Assembly: GCA_016713985.1 (NCBI GenBank)
Contig: JADJOD010000011.1
Coordinates: 1 to 64,000, forward strand
Length of the DNA stretch: 64,000 bases
Source: Lewinellaceae bacterium
Lineage (GTDB): Bacteria > Bacteroidota > Bacteroidia > Chitinophagales > Saprospiraceae
Direction: 5' to 3'
The position numbers and the translations under genes were made by a program. Within the stretch, counting starts at the first letter, position 1; each line of letters begins with the position of its first letter. The notes below the pieces were generated by a model. The model made no database searches. It saw only the letters and a program-made list of their open reading frames with translations, and was not told the origin of the DNA. Below, one piece after another: positions 16,303 through 26,406 of this stretch.

Positions 16303-17493
16303 TTATTTTAAGTCGGAAAGTGCCTGGTCGATGACCTGAAAAACATTATGGTCTTTGTCATATACTTTGGCAAAACACGCTTTTGCCTGTAACAAATGTG
16401 CTTTGGTTTTTTCTGCGTCGCTGCTGTAAGTCAGCCTCGCCGAAAAAAAGTGCAGGTTTCCCAGCAACTGCTGGTCATCCGGGTGGTTCTTGATCTGTAC
16501 GTCAAAAAAATCGTGCAGGTCTTTTTCCCGGTTGTACCGGTGGTAAATTTCGGTCAGGGAAACGTACGTATCGGCGTCTTCCGAACCGGTTTTCATTAAC
16601 TCATCCAGAATCAGCGCTTCTGCGGTTTTGTTGTTGCTTTTTACGTGTAATTCAAGCAGCGCTTTCAAAGTATAGGGATTGTCCGGGTCAATTTTCAGGC
16701 TTAATTCGAAATATTTTAACGCTTCGACTTCGTCGCCGGAGTCGAGACAGATGAAACCGATCATACGCGCTGCATCTCCTTTATACACTTTGTCGTCGTA
16801 CAGTTCAAAGGACTGTTTGGCGTATTTTAAGGCGTTTTCCCGGTCGTTTTCCTGAAAAAAAGCAAAAGCAGCGTTGTAGTGGGCCGTAGCATAACTGGAA
16901 TCGAGTGCTATGGATTTTTGAAAAAAACGAATGGCTTCCCGGTTTTCTCCGTTCCTCACCTTGAGGTAGCCGAGCACGTAATAGGAAATATTATCCCCCA
17001 CCTGGTGTTCCGTTGCCACTTTAAAATGGTGCTCCATCCGGGCCAAAACCTCATCCTCCTCCATGATCCAGTCGCTTCCATACTTTAAATGTACTTCGAA
17101 ATAATACTCTCCCAGGCCTTTGTGCAGTTTGTAATTCGTGGGATACGCAAGAATAAGTGAATCCAGGATATCATTCACGGCGAACATTTTAGCCGCAGAT
17201 GTGCCTTCTCTACCCCGGTATTGCAGGATGTCTTCGTCTTTCCCGATATCGAGGAGTGTAAATATCTGGTGAGCAATACTCGTGACGAAGTATTTCAGCA
17301 CAATTTCTTCCTTGAGCAGCACCGGTTCGGGCATCGAATTTCCGGGGTCGAACGTATCGAGCAGATCGAAAGCGCTTGCGTATTTTTTTTCTGTAATGAG
17401 CAATCGCGCCCGATCGAGGGTTTCCACTTCCGTTTGGCTGAAAGCCGCTGTGCCGGGGGAAAGCAATGCAATAAGCAGCGGGAAATATTTCAT
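16303..17493 (-). CDS. Secreted tetratricopeptide-repeat protein
   Basis: A 396-residue protein with a signal peptide (MKYFPLLIALLSPGTAAFSQ). Helical TPR repeats run through the protein. The clearest blocks are YVLGYLKVRNGENREAIRFF, ATAHYNAAFAFFQENDRENA and FICLDSGDEVEALKYFELSL, with Ala/Gly/Tyr at the standard packing positions. It is probably periplasmic and works as a protein-binding scaffold. No catalytic domain is present. It lies directly upstream of the AhpD-like gene on the same strand, which suggests a linked role, but nothing in the sequence says which. Confidence 0.82.
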   Translation of the reverse strand: MKYFPLLIALLSPGTAAFSQTEVETLDRARLLITEKKYASAFDLLDTFDPGNSMPEPVLLKEEIVLKYFVTSIAHQIFTLLDIGKDEDILQYRGREGTSAAKMFAVNDILDSLILAYPTNYKLHKGLGEYYFEVHLKYGSDWIMEEDEVLARMEHHFKVATEHQVGDNISYYVLGYLKVRNGENREAIRFFQKSIALDSSYATAHYNAAFAFFQENDRENALKYAKQSFELYDDKVYKGDAARMIGFICLDSGDEVEALKYFELSLKIDPDNPYTLKALLELHVKSNNKTAEALILDELMKTGSEDADTYVSLTEIYHRYNREKDLHDFFDVQIKNHPDDQQLLGNLHFFSARLTYSSDAEKTKAHLLQAKACFAKVYDKDHNVFQVIDQALSDLK

Positions 17494-17559
17494 ATCGGGG
17501 GAGATTTAAAAAATGACGAGGGAAGGCGCCGGGAATTCCATCCTGAATCCGGTAACTTC

Positions 17560-17691
17560 TTAGCACCAGCAGGGTAAAGAGGGCGGCACAAAACCGTATT
17601 TTTCAACAAAACTGCGGTCGAATTTATACAAAAGAATATAGCTGTCGCCTTGCAACGTCCAGAGGAGGCGGAGTGATCGCCATGAAAACAT
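17560..17691 (-). CDS. Possible small protein downstream of pntB (43 residues)
   Basis: A short open frame begins at an ATG 7 bases after the pntB stop and ends at TAA. The predicted peptide is aromatic-rich and basic (MFSWRSLRLLWTLQGDSYIL...KYGFVPPSLPCWC). It fills most of the 205-base spacer between pntB and the TPR gene, and no other signal occupies that spacer. No family is recognised and no clear ribosome-binding site is seen. It may be a chance frame. Confidence 0.25.
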   Translation of the reverse strand: MFSWRSLRLLWTLQGDSYILLYKFDRSFVEKYGFVPPSLPCWC

Positions 17692-17698
17692 TGGGTTA

Positions 17699-19089
17699 TT
17701 ACAGATCCTTTAGTTCCGCTACCAACTTCTGCAAGGTATCTTTTGCATCGCCGAACAACATTTTTGTCTTCGGATGGAAGAACAATTCGTTTTCAATACC
17801 GGCATAACCGGCGCGCATACTGCGTTTTAACACGATCACATTTTTGGCATCCCAAACCTTGAGCACCGGCATGCCGTAGATCGGGCTCCCGGGGTCGTTT
17901 TCCGCCGCCGGGTTCACCACGTCGTTGGCGCCCACTACGATCACCACATCGGTGCTGGGCATTTGTGGATTGGCGTCTTCCATTTCCACCAGTTTGGGAT
18001 ACGGCACATCAGCTTCTGCCAGCAGGACGTTCATGTGGCCCGGCATACGCCCGGCCACCGGGTGGATGGCAAAACTGACTTCCACCCCTTTTCCTCCATT
18101 TTTTTCTCCAATTCGTGGCAGATATGTTGTGCCTGCGCCACAGCCAATCCGTAACCCGGTACGATGCAAACTTTGTTGGCATAAGCGCATAGGATGGCAG
18201 CATCGGTCAGACTGATTTCCTTGGCAACCTGATCGCCTGATCCCTGTTTGCTGCTGCCGCCGCCGCCGCCGCCGAACGAACCGATAATCACGTTCAGGAG
18301 GGAACGGTTCATGGCTTTGCACATCAACACGGTCAGGATGGTGCCGGCAGAACCAACGAGGATACCGCCCGTAAGCATGACCTGATTGTGGTAAAGAAAT
18401 CCGCCGAAAGCCGCCGCCATACCCGTGAAAGAATTGAGCAGGGAAATAACCACGGGCATATCGGCGCCACCGATGGGCATCACGAACAAAACACCGTATA
18501 ACAGCGATAGCGTCAATAGGATCCATATAGCGGTATGCCCGAATGTTTCCGGAGACGAAACCGCCATACCAACGATGATAAAGATAAGCGCCAGGAGCAG
18601 CAAGTTCAGCCAGGTCAGCATTTTGGACGAAAGGTCTTTGATCTTTTCATCCAATTTGCCGTAGGCGATCATACTGCCGCTGAAAGAAACGCTGCCGATA
18701 ACGAGCCCGAGAAAAATGATGAGCAGATAACCGGAAGAGCCTTCGGGGTGGGCATTGTATTCCACGATGGAAATAATGGCTGCACACGCGCCGCCCATAC
18801 CATTAAAAAATGAAACCATCTGCGGCATCGCGGTCATTTTGACCTTAATGGCCATGTACCATCCGATGACGGTACCGATGGTCATAGCCGCAATAATCCA
18901 GGGGATATTGCCGATCGGTTGCCCGTCTTTTTCGTGAAAAAGGATGGTTCCGACTATTGCCAACAACATACCCACCGCCGCAATAAGATTGCCTTTCCGG
19001 GCATTGTCGGGGCTGCTCAACATTTTTAGTCCCAAAATAAACGTGATGGAACCGATGAGATAAGAGAGTTCTAGTAAAAACTTTGACAT
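17699..19089 (-). CDS. pntB: NAD(P) transhydrogenase subunit beta, frameshifted at about 18085
   Basis: The N-terminal part (from ATG 19089) contains the membrane domain with about eight helices, then the dIII NADP-binding start ILCAYANKVCIVPGYGLAVAQA. The frame then breaks at a GGGG run (plus-strand CCCC 18085-18088). Adding one G there restores ...[35 protein letters not shown] and the canonical dIII sequence to the end (VVIVVGANDVVNP, VLKRSMRAGYAGIEN). The reconstructed length is 463 residues, normal for PntB. The enzyme couples hydride transfer from NADH to NADP+ with proton entry. The lesion is very likely a sequence error in a homopolymer, since all active parts are intact. Confidence 0.93.
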
Positions 19090-19103
19090 ACAGTCAGTTG
19101 TGA

Positions 19104-19403
19104 TTATTTCTTCTTTTTAAACATTTCAAGCATCCGGTTCGTGACGACAAATCCGCCGACGACGTTGAGGGTGCCCAGTAAAACAGCCAGAAAACCCAAT
19201 GCCAAAGCCAGGTAATCATCACTCTTCGCGTGCCCCATCACGATGATAGCGCCAATAATCACCACCCCGTGGATGGCATTGGCGCCCGACATGAGCGGCG
19301 TGTGCAGGATAGCCGGCACATTGGAAATCACCTCGATACCCAACAGAATGGAAAGGATAACGATGTATATAATATCTTGATTCTGAATGAAAAAATCAGC
19401 CAT
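19104..19403 (-). CDS. pntA2: NAD(P) transhydrogenase subunit alpha, part 2 (membrane segment)
   Basis: A 99-residue protein with three transmembrane helices, including IIYIVILSILLGIEVISNVP, ANAIHGVVIIGAIIVMGHA and LALALGFLAVLLGTLNVVGG. This is the separate membrane portion (domain II part) of the alpha subunit in organisms with the three-subunit enzyme. It lies between pntA1 and pntB, 14 bases before pntB and 117 bases after pntA1, in the expected order. The spacer to pntA1 (19404-19520) shows no clear signal. Confidence 0.93.
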   Translation of the reverse strand: MADFFIQNQDIIYIVILSILLGIEVISNVPAILHTPLMSGANAIHGVVIIGAIIVMGHAKSDDYLALALGFLAVLLGTLNVVGGFVVTNRMLEMFKKKK

Positions 19404-19520
19404 TGTGAATGAGTTGCTGGTTATCAGTTATTGGTGGTGCCGGGGAAATGGCCCCTGACTTTAATGACGAAATAACGGACCCTCCTTCACCTTTGGCTAC
19501 GGCGGGTAAAAATGACGAAT

Positions 19521-20651
19521 TCACGCCGGCTGCATCACCTGTTTCAAACGCTCACTTACGATCTCTCCTTTATGGGCAATACAGGTAGCGGCCACGATAT
19601 CGTCTTCAAAATTCAGGGTCATTTCCCCTTTTATCATGATCAGTTTGAGGAAATTGATCACGTTTTTCCCAAACATTACGCTGGCGTCTTTCGGAATGGA
19701 TGCCGGCAGGTTGGAGTCGCCGATCACCGTTACGCCGTTGTGACGGACGGTTTTTCCATTTTCCGTGACTTCACAGTTGCCGCCGGTTGATGCCGCCATG
19801 TCCACAATGACGGCGCCGGCTTTCATGGCTGCTACGGTATCTTTTCGCAGCAAAAGCGGGGCTTTGCGGCCGGGGATCTGGGCGGTACAAATCACGACAT
19901 CCGCCGCAGCGGCATGATCGTGAATAAGTTGTGCCTGACGTTGTTTAAACTCTTCCGTTTGCTCCACGGCATAGCCGCCCGCCGATTTGTCGTCGACGGC
20001 GCCCTCTACTTCCACGAACTTGGCGCCGAGACTGAGGACTTCCTCTTTCGCGGCGCTGCGTACGTCGAAGGCTTCCACCACGGCGCCGAGGCGTTTGGCT
20101 GTTGCAATGGCCTGCAAACCCGCCACACCGGCACCCAGAATGAGGACTTTGGCCGGTTTGATCGTGCCGGCAGCCGTCATAAACATCGGAAAAAACGTCG
20201 GCAGGTGATTGGCAGCCGTCAGCATCGCCTTGTAACCGCCTATTGTGGCCATCGAGGACAATACATCCAAAGCCTGGGCGCGGGTGGTACGTGGCGCCAA
20301 GTCGAGGCTGAATGCCGTAATTCCCGCCTGAAGCATTCCTTCCACGGCATCGTGCCGGATGAGCGGGTTCATTTGGCCTACCAGCACCTGACCCGCTGAA
20401 AATTGGCCGACAAGACCTTTTTCCGGGGCGTGAATTTTGACCAGCAGGTTGGATTGTTTGAATACGGTCGCGGCATCCGCAACCTGGGCGCCTTGTTTTT
20501 CATAACTTTCGTCGCTGAAAAATGCAGATTCACCTGCGCCTCGTTCGACTAATATTTTTTGAAAACCCAATTTCATCAGGCCCGGAATGGCATCGGGCGT
20601 GATGGCGACTCGCTGTTCGCCGTCGCTTTCTTTCAAAATGCCAAGCGTCAT
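19521..20651 (-). CDS. pntA1: NAD(P) transhydrogenase subunit alpha, part 1 (NAD-binding)
   Basis: A 376-residue soluble subunit of the alanine dehydrogenase/PNT family. The N-terminus (MTLGILKESDGEQRVAITPD) and the KIHAPE motif belong to the AlaDh_PNT_N domain. The NAD-binding fold contains GAGVAGLQAIATAKRLGAVV with the acidic end of beta2 (EAFDVR). It binds NADH at the cytoplasmic face of the complex with PntA2 and PntB. It is the first gene of the operon. About 90 bases upstream on the minus strand there is TACTTTCG, one base off the -7 consensus. Confidence 0.94.
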   Translation of the reverse strand: MTLGILKESDGEQRVAITPDAIPGLMKLGFQKILVERGAGESAFFSDESYEKQGAQVADAATVFKQSNLLVKIHAPEKGLVGQFSAGQVLVGQMNPLIRHDAVEGMLQAGITAFSLDLAPRTTRAQALDVLSSMATIGGYKAMLTAANHLPTFFPMFMTAAGTIKPAKVLILGAGVAGLQAIATAKRLGAVVEAFDVRSAAKEEVLSLGAKFVEVEGAVDDKSAGGYAVEQTEEFKQRQAQLIHDHAAAADVVICTAQIPGRKAPLLLRKDTVAAMKAGAVIVDMAASTGGNCEVTENGKTVRHNGVTVIGDSNLPASIPKDASVMFGKNVINFLKLIMIKGEMTLNFEDDIVAATCIAHKGEIVSERLKQVMQPA

Positions 20652-20855
20652 ATTGCGTTGTTGGTTAGGCGGATAAATGTTTGGCGGCCTTGCCGGCCCA
20701 CCCGTCTTGCGGATACTTCACATCCACGAACGAAAATTGAAGCGCCGAAAGTAGCGGTTTTCTGAAAAGAGAAAAATTGAAAAGCGCGCTATTTTTGAAA
20801 ATTAAAATCAGTCTATGGAATTTGAAAGTTTTAAACCCTTTACCAACTACCACAG

Positions 20856-21422
20856 ATGAACGATCAGATACAGTTTGTCCCGGTTTCCACACGCGCCGAA
20901 GTCGCGCAAATCCTTGATCTGCAAGCACAGAACCTTGCCTCCGTACTTTCCGCAGAAACCATGGCGAGCCAGGGTTTTCTCACGGTGCGCCACGACCCCG
21001 GGGTACTGCAACGAATGAATGAAAAAACACCGGCCATCATCGCCAAAGCGGGCGACCGGGTGGTCGGCTATGCGCTGGTGATGCCCCGCGATTTTGCTGC
21101 AGAAGTGCCGGTTCTGCTTCCGATGTTCGACATGCTGGACCAACTTTCCTGGAAAGGTGTCGCCTTGCGCAACAACCCACGCTGGTTTGTCATGGGGCAG
21201 ATATGTGTGGCGGAGGGGTATCGCGGCCTGGGTATTTTTGATGGTATGTATTTGAAAATGAAGGAGGTATACAGGCCGGAATACGATTTTACCGTTACGG
21301 AAGTGGCGGAGCGAAATACCCGTTCCATGCGGGCGCATGAACGGGTTGGTTTTCAGGGCCTGCACACTTATCCGGACAAAACCACGGGCAATGTTTGGCG
21401 GGTAGTCGTTTTGGAGTTCTGA
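20856..21422 (+). CDS. GNAT-family N-acetyltransferase
   Basis: A 188-residue protein with the GNAT fold. The strand KAGDRVVGYALVMP leads to the acetyl-CoA-binding motif A region MGQICVAEGYRGLGIFDGMY, where R/Q-GxxG is represented by YRGLGIF. After it come FTVTEVAERNTRSMRAHERV, with the conserved N-x-R-S-M-R-A-H, and GFQGLHTY. It probably acetylates a small-molecule or protein amine; the substrate is unknown. The gene is divergent from pntA1 and convergent with the nucleoid-associated protein gene 12 bases away. Confidence 0.85.
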   Translation: MNDQIQFVPVSTRAEVAQILDLQAQNLASVLSAETMASQGFLTVRHDPGVLQRMNEKTPAIIAKAGDRVVGYALVMPRDFAAEVPVLLPMFDMLDQLSWKGVALRNNPRWFVMGQICVAEGYRGLGIFDGMYLKMKEVYRPEYDFTVTEVAERNTRSMRAHERVGFQGLHTYPDKTTGNVWRVVVLEF

Positions 21423-21434
21423 TGTTAACCCACC

Positions 21435-22484
21435 TTATTCTTCGTTTTCAAACCAGACCTTATAATATTTCTTGCCTTTTTCCTCGTCAAAGCCACGTTC
21501 GATCAGATCGCGCCGGCCGTGCACGTAAATGTGGAAGTTTTTATCTAATTTCAACACACTTTTAAACACTTTGAACTCCTTTTTTACGGCTTGGTTGCTG
21601 ATGTCAAACTTGTCTTCCAGCGGCACGGCGTAGGCCTTGGTGTACTGGTCCCTGAATTCCCGGAAGGCTTCCTGCTGTTCGGCTTCCGGAAACATACTTT
21701 CGGTAAAGTCGTTCATTTCAAAGTGCTCGTTGTCTTTGAAATAATCGCCCGAACGATTGAGCAGGTCAATGGTGTCCGTGCGGTCGAGGCCAAATTTGGC
21801 GGGCGCTTTTTGGGTAATAAACTCGCTGGACAGACTGATATAATGCCTGGTATTGAAGTAGTTATCCTCGATCGGGCGCAATCGCAGGAACTCGTCTTTC
21901 CAAAAAGAGCGTTCGTCTTTTTTGGATACCGTATCGACGGCGCAAATTCGGTAACCTTCCGCCTCGTCGAGGTTGAAAATAAGGGCGGCCACCTCCGCCT
22001 TGCCCGTAGGAATTCCATCCAAAACATTGAGTGTGAAGGATTCCGCTGTCCGTTCGGTTTTCAAATATGCATCCTTCGACTGGATTTTCCAAAGGCCGAT
22101 AGCGCTGACGGACTCCCCCTGCAGATCGAGATTTTCAAAATAAGCGATAAAAAACTCGCCGCCCTGCACTTTGGGGTTGTCGCAGTGCTCGTACAGCATT
22201 TGCGACAGTTTGCCGGCTTCTTCCGACAAATTTTCCGGGTTTTGAAAAACGGACATACATGCCTGATAAACCTGGTGATTACTCACATCTTCCTCGTGGT
22301 GGAAGTAAAAAAACTCCTCCGTCTTCTCGAAAGGTTTGAGGAAAGCGCTGAGAAGCATCTCTTCGGCGACATCATGGAGCGGAATCAGCGTATGTTTGGG
22401 TATAACCACACCTTCATAACGGTTTTTATTGCCGACCCAGGTGGCGGCGAAGCGGCGAAATTGGGCTGCTGAAAAATCGAGCAT
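21435..22484 (-). CDS. Nucleoid-associated protein, NdpA/YejK family
   Basis: A 349-residue protein of the 37-kDa nucleoid-associated family. Features are the N-terminal AQFRRFAATWVGNK, EGVVIPKHTLIPL, the central GGEFFIAYFENLDLQGESVSAIGLWKIQSKD-like strands, and RHYISLSSEFITQKAPAKFG. The C-terminal helix-rich portion contains FKVFKSVLKLDKNFHIYVHG. Members bind DNA or associate with the nucleoid; the biological role is poorly known. It starts at ATG 22484, next to a block of 7-bp tandem repeats that separates it from the divergent glycosyltransferase operon. Confidence 0.82.
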   Translation of the reverse strand: MLDFSAAQFRRFAATWVGNKNRYEGVVIPKHTLIPLHDVAEEMLLSAFLKPFEKTEEFFYFHHEEDVSNHQVYQACMSVFQNPENLSEEAGKLSQMLYEHCDNPKVQGGEFFIAYFENLDLQGESVSAIGLWKIQSKDAYLKTERTAESFTLNVLDGIPTGKAEVAALIFNLDEAEGYRICAVDTVSKKDERSFWKDEFLRLRPIEDNYFNTRHYISLSSEFITQKAPAKFGLDRTDTIDLLNRSGDYFKDNEHFEMNDFTESMFPEAEQQEAFREFRDQYTKAYAVPLEDKFDISNQAVKKEFKVFKSVLKLDKNFHIYVHGRRDLIERGFDEEKGKKYYKVWFENEE

Positions 22485-22491
22485 TTAATTT

Positions 22492-22698
<207 letters not shown>

Positions 22699-22738
22699 AT
22701 CTCTCATCTCTCATCATTCAAATTCAAATTCTTTTCTT

Positions 22739-23866
22739 TTGAAAATCGCCATCAACACCCGGTTTCTGTTGTCCGGCCGCCTGGAAGGGTTCGGCTGGTA
22801 TACCCATGAGATTGTGCGGCGTATGGTGTTGCGGCACCCGGAGGATGAGTTTGTGTTTTTGTTCGACCGGCTATACGATCGGGCATTTATATATGCCCCC
22901 AACGTCACCGCCGTGGTAGTGCCGCCGAAAGCCCGTTTTGCACCTTTATTCTGGATATGGTTCGAATGGGCCGTTCCCCGGGTGTTAAAAAAATACAAGG
23001 CCGATGTGTTTTTTTCTCCCGATTCCATGTGCAGTTTGTCGGCAAAAGTTCCAACCGTCATGACCTGCCACGACCTGGTTCCCCTGCATTATCCGAAACA
23101 AATCCCCTTCCGGCACAGGCACTACCTGTTGCATTATTTACCCCGTTTTTTGCGCCGCGCCGATCGTTTATTGACCGTTTCGGAATATGTGGCCAGGGAT
23201 ATTGCCCAAACCTGCGGTATTGCAGCCGAAAAGATCAGCGCCGTTCACAATGGTTGCCGGGAAGGTTTTAAACCCGTTAAAGAAATTGATAAACAACGGG
23301 TTAGGAATGAATATGCCGGAGGACAACCGTACTTTTTCTACGCCGGCGCCATTCACCCGCGCAAAAACATACCGCGCCTCATCAGAGCCTTCGATTTGTT
23401 CAAAAACAAAACGGGCGCCCCGGTAAAACTGCTGCTGGCCGGCCGTTATGCCTGGAAAACGGCCGAAGTGAATGTTGCACTCGAACAAGCCGTGCACCGG
23501 GGAGATATTCAAATGCTGGGTTATGTGCCGGACGAACAATTGCCGGATTTGGTGGCTTCCGCACTGGCGATGACGTATATTTCACTGAGTGAAGGGTTCG
23601 GGTTGCCTGTGCTGGAAGCCATGTATTGTGATACACCGGTATTGGCCGCCAATACCACTTCGCTGCCGGAAATCGCAGGCACTGCGGCACTGCTGGTCGA
23701 CCCGCTTTCTGAAAATGCCATAGCGGAAGGGCTCTTAAAACTCTGGGCAGATCCTTCGTATGCACAAACCCTCGTGGAAAGCGGGCGTGTTCAACGGGAG
23801 CAATTCAGTTGGGATATTTCGGCCGAACGGATCTATCAAATCATCAAACAAACTGCCGGCCGGTGA
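22739..23866 (+). CDS. Glycosyltransferase, GT4 family
   Basis: A 375-residue GT-B enzyme. The start is set at TTG 22739 (then KIAINTRFLLSGRLEGFGWY), because the upstream in-frame sequence is only translated repeats. The N-terminal Rossmann half has FFSPDSMCSLSAKVPTVMTC and HDLVP. The C-terminal half has FYAGAIHPRKNIPRLIRAF, then the nucleotide-sugar-binding SEGFGLPVLEAMYCDTPVLA with the family's EGFGLP-x4-E motif. Such enzymes retain anomeric configuration and use an NDP-sugar at the cytoplasmic membrane. The sugar is unknown. The stop overlaps the next start (GTGA), so translation is coupled. Confidence 0.88.
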   Translation: MKIAINTRFLLSGRLEGFGWYTHEIVRRMVLRHPEDEFVFLFDRLYDRAFIYAPNVTAVVVPPKARFAPLFWIWFEWAVPRVLKKYKADVFFSPDSMCSLSAKVPTVMTCHDLVPLHYPKQIPFRHRHYLLHYLPRFLRRADRLLTVSEYVARDIAQTCGIAAEKISAVHNGCREGFKPVKEIDKQRVRNEYAGGQPYFFYAGAIHPRKNIPRLIRAFDLFKNKTGAPVKLLLAGRYAWKTAEVNVALEQAVHRGDIQMLGYVPDEQLPDLVASALAMTYISLSEGFGLPVLEAMYCDTPVLAANTTSLPEIAGTAALLVDPLSENAIAEGLLKLWADPSYAQTLVESGRVQREQFSWDISAERIYQIIKQTAGR

Positions 23867-25035
23867 AAGCAATCCATTTGTTCGATTTTTACCTGCCCAG
23901 CACATTGAGTTGGGTGTCGCAATTGCTTGAAAATCTGGAAGATACAGAGATTGAAGTGGCTGCACCCTGGATCGTTCGAAACCGTTTTTTCAACCCCCGT
24001 TTCCGGTACCATTTTTTCCCGCCGCAGCGATTTCTGTTTCCCGACCTGATTTCAGAATTTCAATATCCCCGCTGGCAAAGGCTGTTTCTGGCTTCCCAGC
24101 TCTACCTACCCAGCAACCCGGCATGGTTGTTTTTTCACCTGAAAAAGCAAAAACCCGACCTGTTTCACGCCCACTTTGGTCCGACCGGTTGTTTGTACCT
24201 CCCGCTCGCAAAAAAACTTGACCGGCCATTGGTGGTGACTTTTTACGGGTTCGATTATGCCAAATTGCCCCAACGACACCCCGTTTTTTACAAAAAATAC
24301 CGGGATTTGTTTGATGGAGCCGCGCGGGTGGTGGCCGCCAGCGAAGAAGGATGTGCGACGCTGGAACAAATGGGTTGCCCTGCATCCAAACTGGCTATTG
24401 TTCCGCCGAGTCCACGTATTGAACAATTCCCGTTCAGAACAAGGAACAAAGCCGCCGGGCAACTTCAACTGCTCCAGGTGGCCACCTTTACGGCCAAAAA
24501 GGGCCATCGGACTACCCTGGAAGCCTTGCGCCGGGCCCTGACGCGTTGCCCCGGCCTGCACCTGACGCTGGCGGGTGAACGAACAGACCGGGCACTTGTT
24601 CAACAACTCCACGATTACATCCGGGAGCACCGGCTGCAGGAGCATATCTCCTGGCTGGATTTTATCGAACATGATCAAATGGCGGATTTTTTTGGCCGGT
24701 TCGACGTTTTTTTGCACCCCAGTTGCCATGCGCCCGACGGCGACCACGAGGCAACCCCCGTTGTACTGCTCGAAGCCCAGGCGACCGGCTTGCCGGTGTT
24801 GGCCACCACACATTTTGATTTACACCGGGAAGTGATCCACGAGCAAACCGGGTTGCTTGCGCCCGAACACGACGCCGGGGCGCTTGCCCATTGGATCGAA
24901 CGGTTTTACTTTATGGAAAATACAGAATATCAGGTATTTAGCCAAAATGCCCGCCGCCATGTCGAACAAAACTTTGACGTAAAGAATTCCGCATCCAAAC
25001 TCCGCGACCTGTATTCGCTCCTTGTTCACAACTGA
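23863..25035 (+). CDS. Glycosyltransferase, GT4 family
   Basis: A 390-residue GT-B enzyme starting at GTG 23863, which overlaps the previous stop by four bases. N-terminal features are HLFDFYLPSTLSWVSQLLEN, FHAHFGPTGCLYLPLAKKL and LVVTFYGFDYAKLP. The C-terminal half has LLQVATFTAKKGHRTTLEAL, LTLAGERTDRALV and the donor-binding GDHEATPVVLLEAQATGLPV (the E-x7-E region). It resembles colanic-acid or exopolysaccharide transferases of the WcaL/AmsK kind. It belongs to the three-gene rightward operon; the acceptor is unknown. Confidence 0.86.
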   Translation: MKAIHLFDFYLPSTLSWVSQLLENLEDTEIEVAAPWIVRNRFFNPRFRYHFFPPQRFLFPDLISEFQYPRWQRLFLASQLYLPSNPAWLFFHLKKQKPDLFHAHFGPTGCLYLPLAKKLDRPLVVTFYGFDYAKLPQRHPVFYKKYRDLFDGAARVVAASEEGCATLEQMGCPASKLAIVPPSPRIEQFPFRTRNKAAGQLQLLQVATFTAKKGHRTTLEALRRALTRCPGLHLTLAGERTDRALVQQLHDYIREHRLQEHISWLDFIEHDQMADFFGRFDVFLHPSCHAPDGDHEATPVVLLEAQATGLPVLATTHFDLHREVIHEQTGLLAPEHDAGALAHWIERFYFMENTEYQVFSQNARRHVEQNFDVKNSASKLRDLYSLLVHN

Positions 25036-25047
25036 TCCGACTTTCCA

Positions 25048-26363
25048 GTGCGTATTCTGATCGTCACGGCATGGTACCACCCCTTTATTCACCCCCGCGC
25101 ACACCGGTGGACGGCAATTGCCGGACATTGGGCGGCTTTGGGGCATGAAGTTCACGTGCTTTGCGGGCGTTTGAACGGCACGCAACGATACCAGCACCTG
25201 AACGGCGTACACGTTTACCGCGCCGGGTTTGATTCGTTGAAGGAAGTTTTTTACTATTTTTTTCAGGGAAAAAACGCGCTCAGCAGGCCAGGCGGCGGCG
25301 TCCGGCCGATCGGTTATTTTACCCGGGTGTTGTTTTTTATTTACCGGAACATCTGGAAACAAATCCACTTTCCCGATGATGCGTGTATCTGGTATTATCC
25401 TGCGCTCCACAGGGCAGAGAATATCGTAAAAAAACATAAAATAGAGGCATTGGTCAGCGTTTCTTTTCCGTTTACGGGCCATTTGATCGGCCTGGCTTTG
25501 AAAAAAAAGCACCCGGAATTATGTTGGGTGGCCGATACGGGAGACCCGGCAAGTATCAGTCAAGTTTCCCTGTACAACCGGTTTTTATATGGAAAGGCGA
25601 TTCGCTGCTTAGAAAAAAAAGTGCTTCAAAGCGCTGATTTTGTTTCGGTTACAACACCGGCACTTAAAGAAAAGTACATCCAGTTTTTGGCATGTCGAGG
25701 GCTGAAATGATGGTAATTGTACCGCCGCTGCACGATCCGCCGGAGCCGGAGTTGCCGCCGGCCATACCCCAGGAATGGTGTGTTGAAAAACGTCCGGGTG
25801 AAATACACATCGGATATTTCGGGGCTTTTTTACCCCGTATCCGTACACCCCGCGCATTCCTGAACTGGCTTGACCGGCTGCGCGAGTTACAGCCGGCTAT
25901 CTTTTGCCGGCTCAGGGTTCATATTGTGAGCGAAATATTGCCGGAGTTTTTACCCGAACTCGGCAACCACCCCGGCATTACCTTGTACGGATTGTGCACC
26001 CGGGAGCATACCCGGGCGCTGATGGCGCAAATGGACGCCCTGGTGCACATCGGCAATCGGACGGATTACCAGTTGCCGAGCAAGGCGGTGGATTACCTGG
26101 CTTCAGGATTGCCCGTAATCCACTTTTCTTACGTAAAAAATGACCCGTTTATCCGTTTTTGGGGCGATATGCCGGGCATCAGCAGCCTGCGGGTGCAGGA
26201 GGAACAAATAGTGGGACAGGAAGGTCCGGACTGGGAAGGATTTGTTTCGCCGGGAACATGGAAGGAAGACCTGAAAAAAGTGCGCCGGGCGGCGGCAAAA
26301 GTGTATTCCGTAGAAACAATTGGCGGGATACTGCTCGGATTGTTGCAGCAAAAAACAAAGTAG
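25048..26363 (+). CDS. Glycosyltransferase (GT4-like), frameshifted near 25702
   Basis: The N-terminal half, from GTG 25048 (RILIVTAWYHPFIHPRAHRW), ends prematurely at 25710. The C-terminal half continues in another frame with MVIVPPLHDPP, HIGYFGAFLPRIRTPRAFLN and YQLPSKAVDYLASGLPVIHF. One missing base, best placed in the GGG run at about 25702, joins them as ...FLACRGAEMMVIVPP. Rebuilt length is 438 residues. The donor-binding region has LPSKAVDYLASGLP in place of the common E-x7-E, a variation seen in transferases of surface polysaccharide loci. It is the last gene of the rightward operon and converges with the leftward array. Confidence 0.82.
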
Positions 26364-26406
26364 GTAGTGGTAATATGCTGATCGTCAAGTATTTGATATG
26401 GTTCAT

